This document shows, piece by piece, positions 1 to 10,024 of a stretch of 64,000 nt of DNA (position 1 is the stretch's first letter; each line of letters begins with the position of its first letter). The notes under the pieces were generated by a model, which saw only the letters and a program-made list of their open reading frames with translations, was not told the DNA's origin and ran no database searches. The position numbers and the translations under genes are program-made. The stretch is from Roseiarcus sp049509635 (lineage in GTDB: Bacteria > Pseudomonadota > Alphaproteobacteria > Rhizobiales > Beijerinckiaceae): the NCBI GenBank assembly GCA_049509635.1, contig JBEKZS010000014.1, positions 1 through 64,000 of the forward strand, read 5' to 3'.

Positions 1-54
1 CATCCGGCCCATGCGCCCGGCGGCGCCCGTCACAACGAGCCGCATGTCGGCCAT
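1..54 (-). CDS. dapB: 4-hydroxy-tetrahydrodipicolinate reductase, N-terminus only
   Basis: Read on the minus strand, the first bases encode the opening of DapB: MADMRLVVTGAAGRMGRM, whose GAAGRMGR is the glycine-rich NADPH-binding loop of this lysine and peptidoglycan precursor enzyme. The rest lies outside the window. Two in-frame ATGs exist, at 60 and 54. The one at 54 is preferred because the GAGGGGG ribosome site (61-67) sits about six bases before it and directly abuts the other. dapB next to pyrF, pmtA and dnaJ is a common alphaproteobacterial order, which supports the call despite the short stretch. Confidence 0.75.
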   Translation of the reverse strand, partial: MADMRLVVTGAAGRMGRM

Positions 55-201
55 ACCCATCCCCCTCGTAAGTTTCCGCTCAGCCAGGCTGCGGGCGGTC
101 ATAGCCTTCGCCGACCGCCACGTCGCCAACGCTCGCGGCGGCGTCGACCGGCCCCGCGTCGTTCACATCGGCATGGGCGATCCGATAGCGGCTGGCGATT
201 G

Positions 202-498
202 TCAGACGCCCTCGACGAGCACGAATTCGGCGACCGCGGCGCCTTCGCGCAACGCCTTGGCCTGCTGGTACTGCTGCGAGTAGTAGAATGCGCGGGCGGC
301 GTCGAAGCTGTCGAACTCGATCACGACGATCACGACGTTGCGGGCGCGCGCCTGGCCCTCGACCGCCTCGAACCGCCCGCCGCGCACGAGCGGGCGGCCG
401 CCGTGCGCCTTGATCGCTTCGGTCGCGAGTTTGGCGTAGTTTGCATAGGCCTCGGGATTGGTGACGTCGACGCGGACGATCGTATATCCCTTGGGCAT
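202..498 (-). CDS. DUF1330 family protein
   Basis: A 98-residue protein of the DUF1330 family, small ferredoxin-like fold (dimeric alpha-beta barrel) proteins of unknown biochemical role. It begins MPKGYTIVRVDVTNPEAY and contains the family pattern of a GGR (residues about 33-45) followed by VVIVVIEFDSFDAARAFY. Its length matches the family. A purine-rich stretch (AAAGGAGAC) lies just upstream of the ATG at 498. It sits between dapB and pyrF on the same strand, with about 50-bp gaps or more, so it may be co-transcribed. No enzyme activity can be assigned. Confidence 0.8.
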   Translation of the reverse strand: MPKGYTIVRVDVTNPEAYANYAKLATEAIKAHGGRPLVRGGRFEAVEGQARARNVVIVVIEFDSFDAARAFYYSQQYQQAKALREGAAVAEFVLVEGV

Positions 499-549
499 GG
501 CGGTCTCCTTTGCTCTCCAGCGGTTCCCGAGCGAACCTGGCTCGTTCCA

Positions 550-1260
550 TCAATGGGCGGCGGCCGCCGCGATTTCGGCGACGATCGCCTCGATCGCCGC
601 GCGCGGATCGGGCGCCTGCGTCACCGGGCGGCCGACCACCAGATAGTCGGCGCCGTTCGCGATCGCCCGGGCGGGCGTGGCGGCGCGCTTCTGATCGCCC
701 GCCGCGGCGTCGGCGGGACGCACGCCGGGCGTGACCAGGATCAGCCGGTCGCCGAACTCGGCGCGCAGGCGGGTCGCTTCGAGCGGACTGGCGACGAGGC
801 CTTCGACCCCTGCGGCGAGGCCCTGGGCGGCGCGCGACGCGACGGTTTCGCCAACCCCACGGGCGTAGCCGGCCTCCATGAGATCGCCGTCGTCGTACGA
901 GGTCAGCACGGAAACCGCGAGCAGCTGGAGCTCGGAGTCCCGGCGCCCGGCGACGGCCGCGCGCATCGTCTGCGGATAGGCGTGGATGGTCAGAAACGTC
1001 GCGCCGAGGCGGGCGACCTGGGCGACGGCGCGCTCGACCGTGTTGGGAATGTCATGAAGCTTGAGATCGAGGAACACCCTCCGGCCGGAATCGGCGAGCC
1101 GCCGGACCAGGTCGAGGCCGCCGCCATAGGCGAGCTCCATTCCGATCTTGTAGAAGACGGCGCCATCGCCGAGCCGTTCGACGAGCCGTTCGGCCTGCGC
1201 GACATCGGGCATGTCGAGCGCCACGATCAGCCGCTCGCGCGGCGCGAGAGACCCGCGCAT
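550..1260 (-). CDS. pyrF: orotidine 5'-phosphate decarboxylase
   Basis: Decarboxylates OMP to UMP, the last step of de novo pyrimidine synthesis, in the cytoplasm. The 236-residue product has the usual size for the bacterial enzyme. The active-site motif FLDLKLHDIPNT places the catalytic Asp-Lys-Asp set at D65, K67 and D70, and the phosphate-binding end VTPGVRP and VGRPVTQA motifs occur in the C-terminal half (about residues 174-212). It starts with ATG at 1260, 24 bp downstream of the pmtA stop on the same strand, in line with an operon that runs dnaK, dnaJ, pmtA, pyrF. Confidence 0.96.
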   Translation of the reverse strand: MRGSLAPRERLIVALDMPDVAQAERLVERLGDGAVFYKIGMELAYGGGLDLVRRLADSGRRVFLDLKLHDIPNTVERAVAQVARLGATFLTIHAYPQTMRAAVAGRRDSELQLLAVSVLTSYDDGDLMEAGYARGVGETVASRAAQGLAAGVEGLVASPLEATRLRAEFGDRLILVTPGVRPADAAAGDQKRAATPARAIANGADYLVVGRPVTQAPDPRAAIEAIVAEIAAAAAH

Positions 1261-1284
1261 GACACCTCCTGATCCGCCGGCCGC

Positions 1285-2136
1285 TCAGTCCCGCGGCGGA
1301 TGGTTGCGAAACACGTCGAGCGGGGCGTGGCGGCGCGCCCCGTTCAGCATGTCCCGGGCCTGGGCGCGCACCTTCTCGCCGAGGCGGGCGCGCCGGACGC
1401 CGAGCGAACAGCGCGCCGCCTCCGCCTTGCTGACCCATTGCTCGCCCATGCGATCGGCGCTCGCGCGCAATCGCGAAAGCAGCGGCGCCGGCGCCTGGGC
1501 GCCGCCGCCGCGACGATAGGTCCAGACCCGCGCCGGCGGCAGGTTGAGCCAGATCGGCGCCGTCGCATGCGCCGAGAAATTCGCGCCGCCCGCGGGCCGG
1601 GGGATCGGCGAGGCCATGCCGTAGGTGAACTGGACGAAGACGCCGCCCGGGGCCATCAGCGCGAAGGCGTCGGCGACCAGCGCCGAACGGCGCGCGGCGG
1701 GCTGGTTGAGCAGAGGAAGGCTGGAGACGATGGCGCGGATCGGCCGATCGGCGCATCCGGCGAGCGTGCGCCGCAGCGTGAACGCGTCGCCCTGGACCAC
1801 GCGGACGTCGGGAAAGCGTTTGGCGAGCAGACGGCAGAACGCCGCCTCGAACTCGACGAGAACCAGCTGCCCGGGGGGAACGCCCCGTTCGATCAGGGCG
1901 CGGGTCACCGGCCCGGTGCCGGGCCCCAGCTCCACGACCAGACCGTCGCCGATCGGCCCCGCGGCGCGCGCCATCGCGCGCGCCAGAAACCGGCCGGACG
2001 GCGACACCGCGCCGGTCAGGCGCGGACTTTCGAACCAGGTCTTGAGAAATCGCACCTCGTCCGCCAGCGGGCCTTTCGAGCGCAGGCGCAGGCGCATCCT
2101 GGAAAAATCGAGGCGCGGCTTCAAGGAATGGGCCAC
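1285..2136 (-). CDS. pmtA: phosphatidylethanolamine/phospholipid N-methyltransferase (PmtA type)
   Basis: SAM-dependent methyltransferase expected to methylate membrane phosphatidylethanolamine on the way to phosphatidylcholine. The SAM-binding motif VVELGPGTGPVTRALIERG lies near residues 66-84, followed by an acidic residue at the end of the next strand (VLVEF) and a QGDAF loop. The order dnaJ-pmtA-pyrF is usual in Hyphomicrobiales. At 283 residues it is longer than the roughly 200-residue rhizobial PmtA proteins: after the usual end near LPPARVWTYRR (about residue 200) there is an extra basic, Ala/Arg-rich tail of about 80 residues. The substrate is inferred from similarity and context. Confidence 0.78.
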   Translation of the reverse strand: MAHSLKPRLDFSRMRLRLRSKGPLADEVRFLKTWFESPRLTGAVSPSGRFLARAMARAAGPIGDGLVVELGPGTGPVTRALIERGVPPGQLVLVEFEAAFCRLLAKRFPDVRVVQGDAFTLRRTLAGCADRPIRAIVSSLPLLNQPAARRSALVADAFALMAPGGVFVQFTYGMASPIPRPAGGANFSAHATAPIWLNLPPARVWTYRRGGGAQAPAPLLSRLRASADRMGEQWVSKAEAARCSLGVRRARLGEKVRAQARDMLNGARRHAPLDVFRNHPPRD

Positions 2137-2206
2137 GACGCGCTCCCACCGGCGGCAACCGCGGCCATTCCCGATCCGCCGGGCGCGCGGAACTCGGGCG
2201 GCCGCC

Positions 2207-3361
2207 TCATTGGCCGCCCAGCCCCTCGAAGAATTCCTTCATCTTGGAAAAGAATCCGGCGCTTTCCGGATGGGTCGTGTTGGACGATTCGGCCTCGAAC
2301 TCGGCGAGCAATTCGCGCTGGCGGCGCGTCAGGTTCTGCGGCGTCTCGACATTGATCTGGATGTAGAGATCGCCGAAGTCGCGCGAACGAAGCGCCGGCA
2401 TGCCCTTGCCGCGAATGCGAAGCTGCCGGCCCGACTGCGCGCCCTCGGGCACGCGCACCTTGGCGTCGCCGCCGTCGATCGCGCGCACCGAGAATTCGCC
2501 GCCGAGCGCCGCCTGGACCATCGAGATGGGGACGCGGCAATAGAGGTCGGCGCCGTCGCGCTGGAAGAACGGATGCGGCTTGATCGAAAGGAATATGTAG
2601 AGATCGCCGGTCGGCCCGCCCCGGTGGCCGGCCTCGCCCTCGCCAGTGAGGCGGATGCGGGTGCCGTCCTCGACGCCGGCCGGCACGTTGACCGAAAGCG
2701 TCCGCTCGCGCGTCACCCGGCCGCTGCCCGCGCAGCGATCGCAGGGATTGTCGATCATCTGTCCGCGCCCGTGGCAGCTCGGACAGGTGCGTTCGATCGC
2801 GAAGAAGCCCTGCTGGGCGCGAACCCGGCCGTGGCCGCCGCAGGCCTTGCAGACGTGCGGCTTCGAGCCCGCCTTGGCGCCCGAGCCCGCGCAGGTCTCG
2901 CAGGTCACCGAAGTCGGCAGCTTGATCGCGGCGTTCTTGCCCAGATAGGCCTCCTCGAGCGTGATCTCGAGATTGTAGCGCAGGTCGGCCCCGCGCTCCT
3001 TGCCGGAGCCGCCGCGTCCGCCGCCGCGCCGGCCCATCATGTCGCCGAACAGGTCGTCGAATATGTCGGCCATCGATGACGCAAAGCCGTCGCCCATGCC
3101 CGAGCCGCTCTGCTCGAACGCCGCATGGCCGTAGCGGTCGTAGGCGGCCCGCTTGTTCGGGTCCGACAGCGCCTGGTAGGCTTCGTTGAGTTCCTTGAAT
3201 CTCGTCTCGGCCTGATGGTCGCCGGGATTGCGGTCGGGATGGCAGACCATCGCCGCCTTGCGGAATGCGGCCTTCAGTTCCGCCTCGGAGGCGGTCTTGG
3301 CGACGCCCAGTGTTTCGTAGAAGTCGCGCTTGGCCACGTCAGCTTCGGTCCGATTGGTCAT
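2207..3361 (-). CDS. dnaJ: chaperone DnaJ (Hsp40)
   Basis: Co-chaperone that stimulates DnaK ATPase and delivers unfolded clients. The J domain carries HPD at residues 41-43, followed by a Gly-rich region with GSGMGDG and RRGGGRGG. The four zinc-binding repeats CETCAGSG, CKACGGHG, CPSCHGRG and CDRCAGSG follow, then the C-terminal substrate-binding domains; 384 residues is normal. The usual family start (MAKRDYYETLG) aligns with an in-frame GTG at 3337, so the true start may lie eight codons inside the ATG at 3361; neither has a convincing ribosome site. It lies 225 bp downstream of dnaK, beyond a double hairpin. Confidence 0.97.
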   Translation of the reverse strand: MTNRTEADVAKRDFYETLGVAKTASEAELKAAFRKAAMVCHPDRNPGDHQAETRFKELNEAYQALSDPNKRAAYDRYGHAAFEQSGSGMGDGFASSMADIFDDLFGDMMGRRGGGRGGSGKERGADLRYNLEITLEEAYLGKNAAIKLPTSVTCETCAGSGAKAGSKPHVCKACGGHGRVRAQQGFFAIERTCPSCHGRGQMIDNPCDRCAGSGRVTRERTLSVNVPAGVEDGTRIRLTGEGEAGHRGGPTGDLYIFLSIKPHPFFQRDGADLYCRVPISMVQAALGGEFSVRAIDGGDAKVRVPEGAQSGRQLRIRGKGMPALRSRDFGDLYIQINVETPQNLTRRQRELLAEFEAESSNTTHPESAGFFSKMKEFFEGLGGQ

Positions 3362-3526
3362 TGAGCCATTTGATCATTCAGGCGGCGATTCGAATGTGCG
3401 TATCGGCTGGCGTTCCGTCAACCCATCGCAGATCGCGCGTCGGCTGGAAAGGCCCGAAGGACGCAACCTCGACCATGATGCGGCGCCGCGTGTTTCAAAC
3501 GGGTTAACCATCCCGGCGCCTTGCCG

Positions 3527-3579
3527 CCCGCCGCTTCCGGCCGGAAGGGCGGCGGGCCGCCGGGACGGCCCGGCGGCCC
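3527..3579 (-). terminator. tandem GC-rich hairpins between dnaK and dnaJ
   Basis: Two inverted repeats lie just after the dnaK stop codon. The first (3554-3579) has perfect 11-base arms GGGCCGCCGGG / CCCGGCGGCCC around a four-base loop. The second (3527-3556) pairs CCCGCCGCTTCCGG with a near-perfect partner carrying a two-base bulge. They share three bases, so only one may form fully at a time. No T-tract follows on the minus strand, so they look more like an mRNA-processing or partial read-through element than a full terminator. Confidence 0.55.
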
Positions 3580-3586
3580 CGATCGA

Positions 3587-5497
<1,911 letters not shown>

Positions 5498-5681
5498 TGC
5501 TACATCCTCATTCTTTCGCGAGACCGCGAGGCCCCGAAGCGGCCCGGCTGTGGACGACGCGGGATCCGGCCGAAAACAGCCTCGTCCCATCCGTCCGGTC
5601 CCCGATGGACTGTCCGAATTCCGTGGGTCGGATTCTGCGAAAAGACCTCTTTTTGCGAGAACCCGGATACGGTTGGCCGGT

Positions 5682-5710
5682 ATATAAGAGGGGCTCAGGC
5701 GGGGCGCAAG
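5682..5710 (-). promoter_or_regulatory. RpoH (sigma-32) type heat-shock promoter of dnaK
   Basis: On the minus strand CTTG (5710-5707) is followed after exactly 18 bases by CTTATAT (5688-5682). This matches the alphaproteobacterial heat-shock promoter pattern CTTG-N16-18-CYTATNT described for dnaKJ and groESL. Transcription would start near 5675. The rest of 5498-5777 holds no other gene and also serves the divergent gene at 5778. Confidence 0.75.
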
Positions 5711-5777
5711 GCGGAACCCGGGCCGCGCGCCCATGCAAAAGCGGCTTCCACTTTGCTCGCGCGGGTCCTAAGGGTGG

Positions 5778-6665
5778 ATGATGAAGAGAGCCATGGCGAC
5801 GACGGCCTTTTGCGCGGCTTTCGCAGCTTCCCCGGCGCTCGCCCAGCTCGCGCTCCCGGGCGCCGCGCCGCCCGCGCCGGCCGGCGCGGTCGAGAAGATT
5901 CCGGAGAAGGCCAAGCCGCCGAGGCCCGCGGCGACCTATGCGCCGCCCGACGCCGCGGCGGTGATCGGCAAGCCGCTGCTGCTCAACGGCGCGAACGGCG
6001 CGCTGCAATTGTCGAAGCGCGCCGACGCGCTGCAGATCGACCGGCTGACCCTGTTGGGCGAAGTCATTTCCGACCCCGCCCAGCAATGCCGGGTCGAGGT
6101 CGTCGGCGGCGCCGGCGACGGCGGGATCGCGCTCAAGGGGCTCGGGCGGCCCGACGGCCTGCTTCGCTTTGCCGTCGACATGCCCGCCTGTCCGTTCGAA
6201 TTCGACGTCCTCGAGGGCGCGGTTCTGGTGCCGCCCCAGTTGCGGGCCTGCGTATTTCCGGAAGCCGATTGCGAGGCGAGCCCCTCGGGCCTGTGGGGCC
6301 CGGCCGGACTCGCCCTGGAGACCGAGGCCAAGCAGGTTGCGCACGCCCGCGCCCGCGCCGAGGCGGCGCTGGCCGCCTACTACCGGACCCTGAACGCGCG
6401 GCTCACCGACCCCGCCAGGATCGACGACCTCGCCCGCGACCAGTCGCGCTTCTCCGCGGACCGCCAGGACATCTGCCGCGGCTATGCCCGCGAGACCGTC
6501 CATGCCTTCTGCGCCACACGCCTGACCGAGGCGCGGGCCGCGTTCCTGAAGGCGCGGATCGACGAAACGCGCGAGGCGGCCGGCGCGGGCAAGGTTGCGC
6601 ACAAGCGCAAGCCCCGGCCGGCGCCGCCGCCGCAACCCACCCAACCGCCGCAACCGGCGCAATGA
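5778..6665 (+). CDS. secreted protein of unknown function, LprI-like C-terminal half
   Basis: A 295-residue protein with a clear signal peptide (MMKRAMATTAFCAAFAAS followed by PALAQ) and a Pro/Ala-rich linker up to about residue 55, so it is probably periplasmic. The central part (about 60-165) contains four cysteines (QQCRV, PACPF, RACVF, EADCE) that may form disulfides. The C-terminal half (about 185-255) is helical, with spaced Cys in DICRGYA and AFCATRL, somewhat like lysozyme-inhibitor (LprI/DUF1311) domains, though I would not assign that function. It ends in a KRKPRPAPPPQP tail. An AGGGTGG site precedes ATG 5778, and its stop overlaps the ureD start (ATGA). Confidence 0.7.
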   Translation: MMKRAMATTAFCAAFAASPALAQLALPGAAPPAPAGAVEKIPEKAKPPRPAATYAPPDAAAVIGKPLLLNGANGALQLSKRADALQIDRLTLLGEVISDPAQQCRVEVVGGAGDGGIALKGLGRPDGLLRFAVDMPACPFEFDVLEGAVLVPPQLRACVFPEADCEASPSGLWGPAGLALETEAKQVAHARARAEAALAAYYRTLNARLTDPARIDDLARDQSRFSADRQDICRGYARETVHAFCATRLTEARAAFLKARIDETREAAGAGKVAHKRKPRPAPPPQPTQPPQPAQ

Positions 6666-7519
6666 CCGATTGCGACGGTCGCGCGCCGCCGCGGGCGGAG
6701 GCCGTCGATGCGCGGCTGCGCGCCCGCGGCGAGGCGCGCGCGGCGTTCGCGCGGGTCGGGGCGCGCACGCACGCGGCGCGCGCCTTCGAGACCGGCGGAC
6801 TTCGGCTGCGCTTCCCCAGGACCGCGATCGGCTGCGAGGCGGTGCTCGTCAACACCGGCGGCGGGATGGCGGGCGGCGATCGCGCCAGGCTCGACCTCGC
6901 GCTCGGAGCGGGCGCCGAGGTCCTGTTCACCACCCAATCGGCGGAAAAAATCTACCGCTCGGACGGGGGGACGACGGTCGTCGAAGCCGAGGTCGCGCTC
7001 GGCGCCGGCGCGCGGCTGGAATGGCTGCCGCAGGAGACGATCCTGTTCGAAGGCGCCCGCCTGGCGCGCCGCCTCAGTTTCGATCTCGCCGACGACGCCT
7101 CGCTGGTCCTCGTCGAGGCCACGACGTTCGGCCGGATCGCGATGGGCGAACGGGCGGTCGACGCGTCCTTCCGCGATTCCTGGCGGGTCCGGCGCGGCGG
7201 CCGGCTGGCGTTCGCCGAGGCTCTGCGGCTCGATCGGGCCGGCGCGACGCTCGACCGTCCCGCGGTCGGACGCGGCGCCCGCGCGATCGCCACGATCCTG
7301 CTCGCCGGGCCCGGCGCCGCGGCGCGGCTCGACGCAATCCGCGCCGCGCTCGACGAGGTCCGCGAGGCCGGCGAGGCGCCGCTCGACGCCGGCGCCAGCG
7401 CCTTCGACGGGCTCGTCCTGGGCCGCCTCGCCTCGCCCTCGCCGAGCCGATTGCGCGGCGCGCTCGCCGCGGTCATGATGGCGCTGCGGGGGCGGTCGGC
7501 GCCGCGCGTCTGGTCATGA
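6662..7519 (+). CDS. ureD: urease accessory protein UreD (UreH)
   Basis: Urease maturation factor that forms the scaffold for the UreDFG complex loading nickel into apo-urease. The 285-residue protein shows family landmarks: RLRFPRT, VNTGGGMAGGD (about residues 61-71), TTQSAEKIYRS, LEWLPQETILFEGA and a downstream FGRIAMGE. The ATG at 6662 is chosen because it overlaps the stop of the upstream gene as ATGA and matches the family length; the open frame itself runs far upstream. It is followed 52 bp later by ureAB. Confidence 0.93.
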   Translation: MTDCDGRAPPRAEAVDARLRARGEARAAFARVGARTHAARAFETGGLRLRFPRTAIGCEAVLVNTGGGMAGGDRARLDLALGAGAEVLFTTQSAEKIYRSDGGTTVVEAEVALGAGARLEWLPQETILFEGARLARRLSFDLADDASLVLVEATTFGRIAMGERAVDASFRDSWRVRRGGRLAFAEALRLDRAGATLDRPAVGRGARAIATILLAGPGAAARLDAIRAALDEVREAGEAPLDAGASAFDGLVLGRLASPSPSRLRGALAAVMMALRGRSAPRVWS

Positions 7520-7571
7520 GGGCGGCGCCGCTCTTGCACCTTTGCGATGCAAGAAGGATTGGACCGCCCCG

Positions 7572-8192
7572 ATGAATCTGACCCCGCGCGAGAAAGACAA
7601 GCTGCTGATCGCGATGGCCGCCATGGTGGCGCGGCGCCGGCTCGAGCGCGGCGTCAAGCTCAACCATCCCGAGGCGATCGCGCTGATCGCCGATTTCGTC
7701 GTCGAGGGCGCCCGCGACGGGCGCACCGTCGCCGAGCTGATGGAGGCCGGCGCCCATGTCGTGCGGCCCGACCAGGTGATGGAGGGCGTCGCCTCGATGA
7801 TCCACGACATCCAGATCGAGGCGACCTTCCCGGACGGGACCAAGCTCGTCACCGTCCATCATCCGATCCGCGGCGACGCCTCGGCGCTCATTCCCGGCGA
7901 GGTGATCGCGCCGCCCGGCGACATCCTGATGAACCAGGGCCGCGAGACCGCGACGCTGGAGGTCGCCAACGCCGGCGACCGGCCGATCCAGGTCGGCTCG
8001 CACTACCATTTCTTCGAGACCAATCCGGCGCTGAAGTTCGACCGCGCCAAGGCGCGCGGGTTCCGGCTCGACATTCCCGCGGGCACCGCGACCCGCTTCG
8101 AACCCGGCCAGAGCCGGCGGGTGCATCTGGTCGCGCTGTCGGGCAAACGCACGGTGTTCGGCTTCCGCCAGGACGTCATGGGCAAGCTTTGA
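7572..8192 (+). CDS. ureAB: urease gamma-beta fusion subunit
   Basis: Structural urease subunit in which the gamma (UreA) and beta (UreB) chains are one 206-residue polypeptide. Residues 1 to about 100 are UreA (MNLTPREKDKLL, NHPEAIALIADFVVEGARDG, HHPI near the end), and the rest is UreB (IPGEVIAPPGDI, GSHYHFFETNPAL, IPAGTATRFEPG, VFGFRQDVMG). The ATG at 7572 matches the family start; an in-frame ATG at 7542 would add ten non-conserved residues. Fusion of these two chains is well known in Helicobacter and occurs in some other bacteria. It lies 64 bp before ureC. Confidence 0.95.
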   Translation: MNLTPREKDKLLIAMAAMVARRRLERGVKLNHPEAIALIADFVVEGARDGRTVAELMEAGAHVVRPDQVMEGVASMIHDIQIEATFPDGTKLVTVHHPIRGDASALIPGEVIAPPGDILMNQGRETATLEVANAGDRPIQVGSHYHFFETNPALKFDRAKARGFRLDIPAGTATRFEPGQSRRVHLVALSGKRTVFGFRQDVMGKL

Positions 8193-8256
8193 CGCGCGCG
8201 TCCGGTCCGCGGACGACCGACCCTTCCTGATTCCCCGCTCCTTCGAGACCTCCATC

Positions 8257-9990
8257 ATGGCGAAACTCCCCAACGAACCCGCCCGCGCCTTCCTGCCCCG
8301 CGCGGCCTACGCCGACATGTTCGGCCCGACCACCGGCGACCGCGTGCGGCTCGCCGACACCGCGCTGTTCATCGAGATCGAGAAGGATTTCACCACCTAC
8401 GGCGAGGAGGTGAAATTCGGCGGCGGCAAGGTGATCCGGGACGGCATGGGCCAGAGCCAGGTCACCCGCGCCAGGGGCGCGGTCGACACCGTGATCACCA
8501 ACGCGGTCATCCTCGACCACTGGGGCGTCGTCAAGGCCGATGTCGGCCTCAAGGACGGCCTGATCGTCGGCATCGGCAAGGCCGGCAATCCCGACATCCA
8601 GCCCGGGGTCACGATCATCATCGGGCCGGGCACCGAGATCATCGCCGGCGAGGGCAAGATCCTCACCGCCGGCGGCTTCGACACCCACATCCATTTCATC
8701 TGCCCGCAGCAGATCGAGGAGGCGCTGATGTCGGGCGTCACCTCGATGCTCGGCGGCGGCACCGGCCCGGCGACCGGCACGTTCGCGACCACCTGCACGC
8801 CCGGCCCCTGGCACATCGCGCGGATGATCGAGGCCGCCGACGACTTTCCCATGAATCTCGGCTTCGCCGGCAAGGGCAACGCCTCGAAGCCCGCCGCGCT
8901 GGTCGAACAGGTCGAGGCGGGGGCCTGCGCGCTGAAGCTGCACGAGGACTGGGGCACGACGCCCGCCGCGATCGACTGCTGCCTGTCGGTCGCCGACGAC
9001 TACGACATCCAGGTGATGATCCATTCGGACACGCTCAACGAGTCCGGCTTCGTCGAGGACACGATCAAGGCGTTCAAGGGCCGCACCATCCACGCCTTCC
9101 ACACCGAAGGCGCGGGCGGCGGCCATGCGCCCGACATCATCCGCGTCGCCGGCCTGCCCAACGTGCTGCCGTCGTCGACCAATCCGACCCGCCCGTTCAC
9201 CCGCAACACGCTCGACGAGCATCTCGACATGCTGATGGTCTGCCATCATCTCGACAGCGCGATCCCCGAGGATCTCGCCTTCGCCGAGAGCCGCATCCGC
9301 AAGGAGACGATCGCCGCCGAGGACATCCTGCACGACATGGGCGCGCTGTCGATGATGTCGAGCGACAGCCAGGCGATGGGCCGGGTCGGCGAGGTCATCA
9401 TCCGGACCTGGCAGACCGCCGACAAGATGAAGCGCCAGCGCGGGCCGCTGCCGCACGAGAAGGGCAACGACAACGGCCGCGCCAGGCGCTACGTCGCCAA
9501 ATACACGATCAACCCGGCGATCGCCCATGGCGTGTCCAAGCACATCGGCTCGGTCGAGACCGGCAAGCTCGCCGATCTCGTGGTCTGGACGCCCGCCTTC
9601 TTCGGGGTCAAGCCCGACCTCGTCCTCAAGGGCGGCGTCATCGCCGCCGCGGCGATGGGCGATCCCAACGCCTCGATCCCGACCCCGCAGCCCGTCCACT
9701 ACCGCCCGATGTTCGGCGCCTATGGCCGCGCGCGCACCGGCAGCTCGCTGACCTTCGTCAGCCGCGCCGCGGTCGACGGCAAGCTCGCGAGCAAGCTGAA
9801 GGTGCACAAGCGGCTCGTCGCGGTCGAGAACACGCGCGGCGGCATCTCGAAGAAGAGCCTCGTCCACAACGACGCGACGCCGGACATCCGGGTCGATCCG
9901 GAAACCTATGCGGTGACCGCCGACGGCGTGCTGCTGGTGTGCGAGCCGGCGACCGAATTGCCGATGGCGCAGCGCTATTTTCTGTTCTAG
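8257..9990 (+). CDS. ureC: urease alpha (catalytic) subunit
   Basis: Hydrolyses urea to ammonia and carbamate at a dinickel centre; cytoplasmic. All recognised active-site residues are present in the 577-residue chain: H144 and H146 in DTHIHF, the lysine to be carbamylated K227 in ALKLHEDWG, H256 in IHSDTLNE, H282 in AFHTEGAGGG, the flap pair C329-H330 in MVCHHLD, and D370 in MSSDSQAMG. ureE, ureF and ureG, needed for nickel insertion, do not follow: the next gene is convergent and starts 34 bp later. The accessory genes must be elsewhere if this enzyme is active. Confidence 0.98.
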   Translation: MAKLPNEPARAFLPRAAYADMFGPTTGDRVRLADTALFIEIEKDFTTYGEEVKFGGGKVIRDGMGQSQVTRARGAVDTVITNAVILDHWGVVKADVGLKDGLIVGIGKAGNPDIQPGVTIIIGPGTEIIAGEGKILTAGGFDTHIHFICPQQIEEALMSGVTSMLGGGTGPATGTFATTCTPGPWHIARMIEAADDFPMNLGFAGKGNASKPAALVEQVEAGACALKLHEDWGTTPAAIDCCLSVADDYDIQVMIHSDTLNESGFVEDTIKAFKGRTIHAFHTEGAGGGHAPDIIRVAGLPNVLPSSTNPTRPFTRNTLDEHLDMLMVCHHLDSAIPEDLAFAESRIRKETIAAEDILHDMGALSMMSSDSQAMGRVGEVIIRTWQTADKMKRQRGPLPHEKGNDNGRARRYVAKYTINPAIAHGVSKHIGSVETGKLADLVVWTPAFFGVKPDLVLKGGVIAAAAMGDPNASIPTPQPVHYRPMFGAYGRARTGSSLTFVSRAAVDGKLASKLKVHKRLVAVENTRGGISKKSLVHNDATPDIRVDPETYAVTADGVLLVCEPATELPMAQRYFLF

Positions 9991-10024
9991 CGCGATCGGG
10001 CCGCGTGGCGGCTTCGGCGGCGCG

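Noticed and set aside
199..1272. Long plus-strand open frame opposite pyrF (357 codons)
   Set aside because: It lies fully antisense to DUF1330 and pyrF, both well recognised. Long mirror frames are a by-product of the strong GC3 bias.
8176..9867. Minus-strand open frame of 563 codons opposite ureC
   Set aside because: Antisense shadow of ureC with the usual Gly/Arg/Asp-rich mirror composition.
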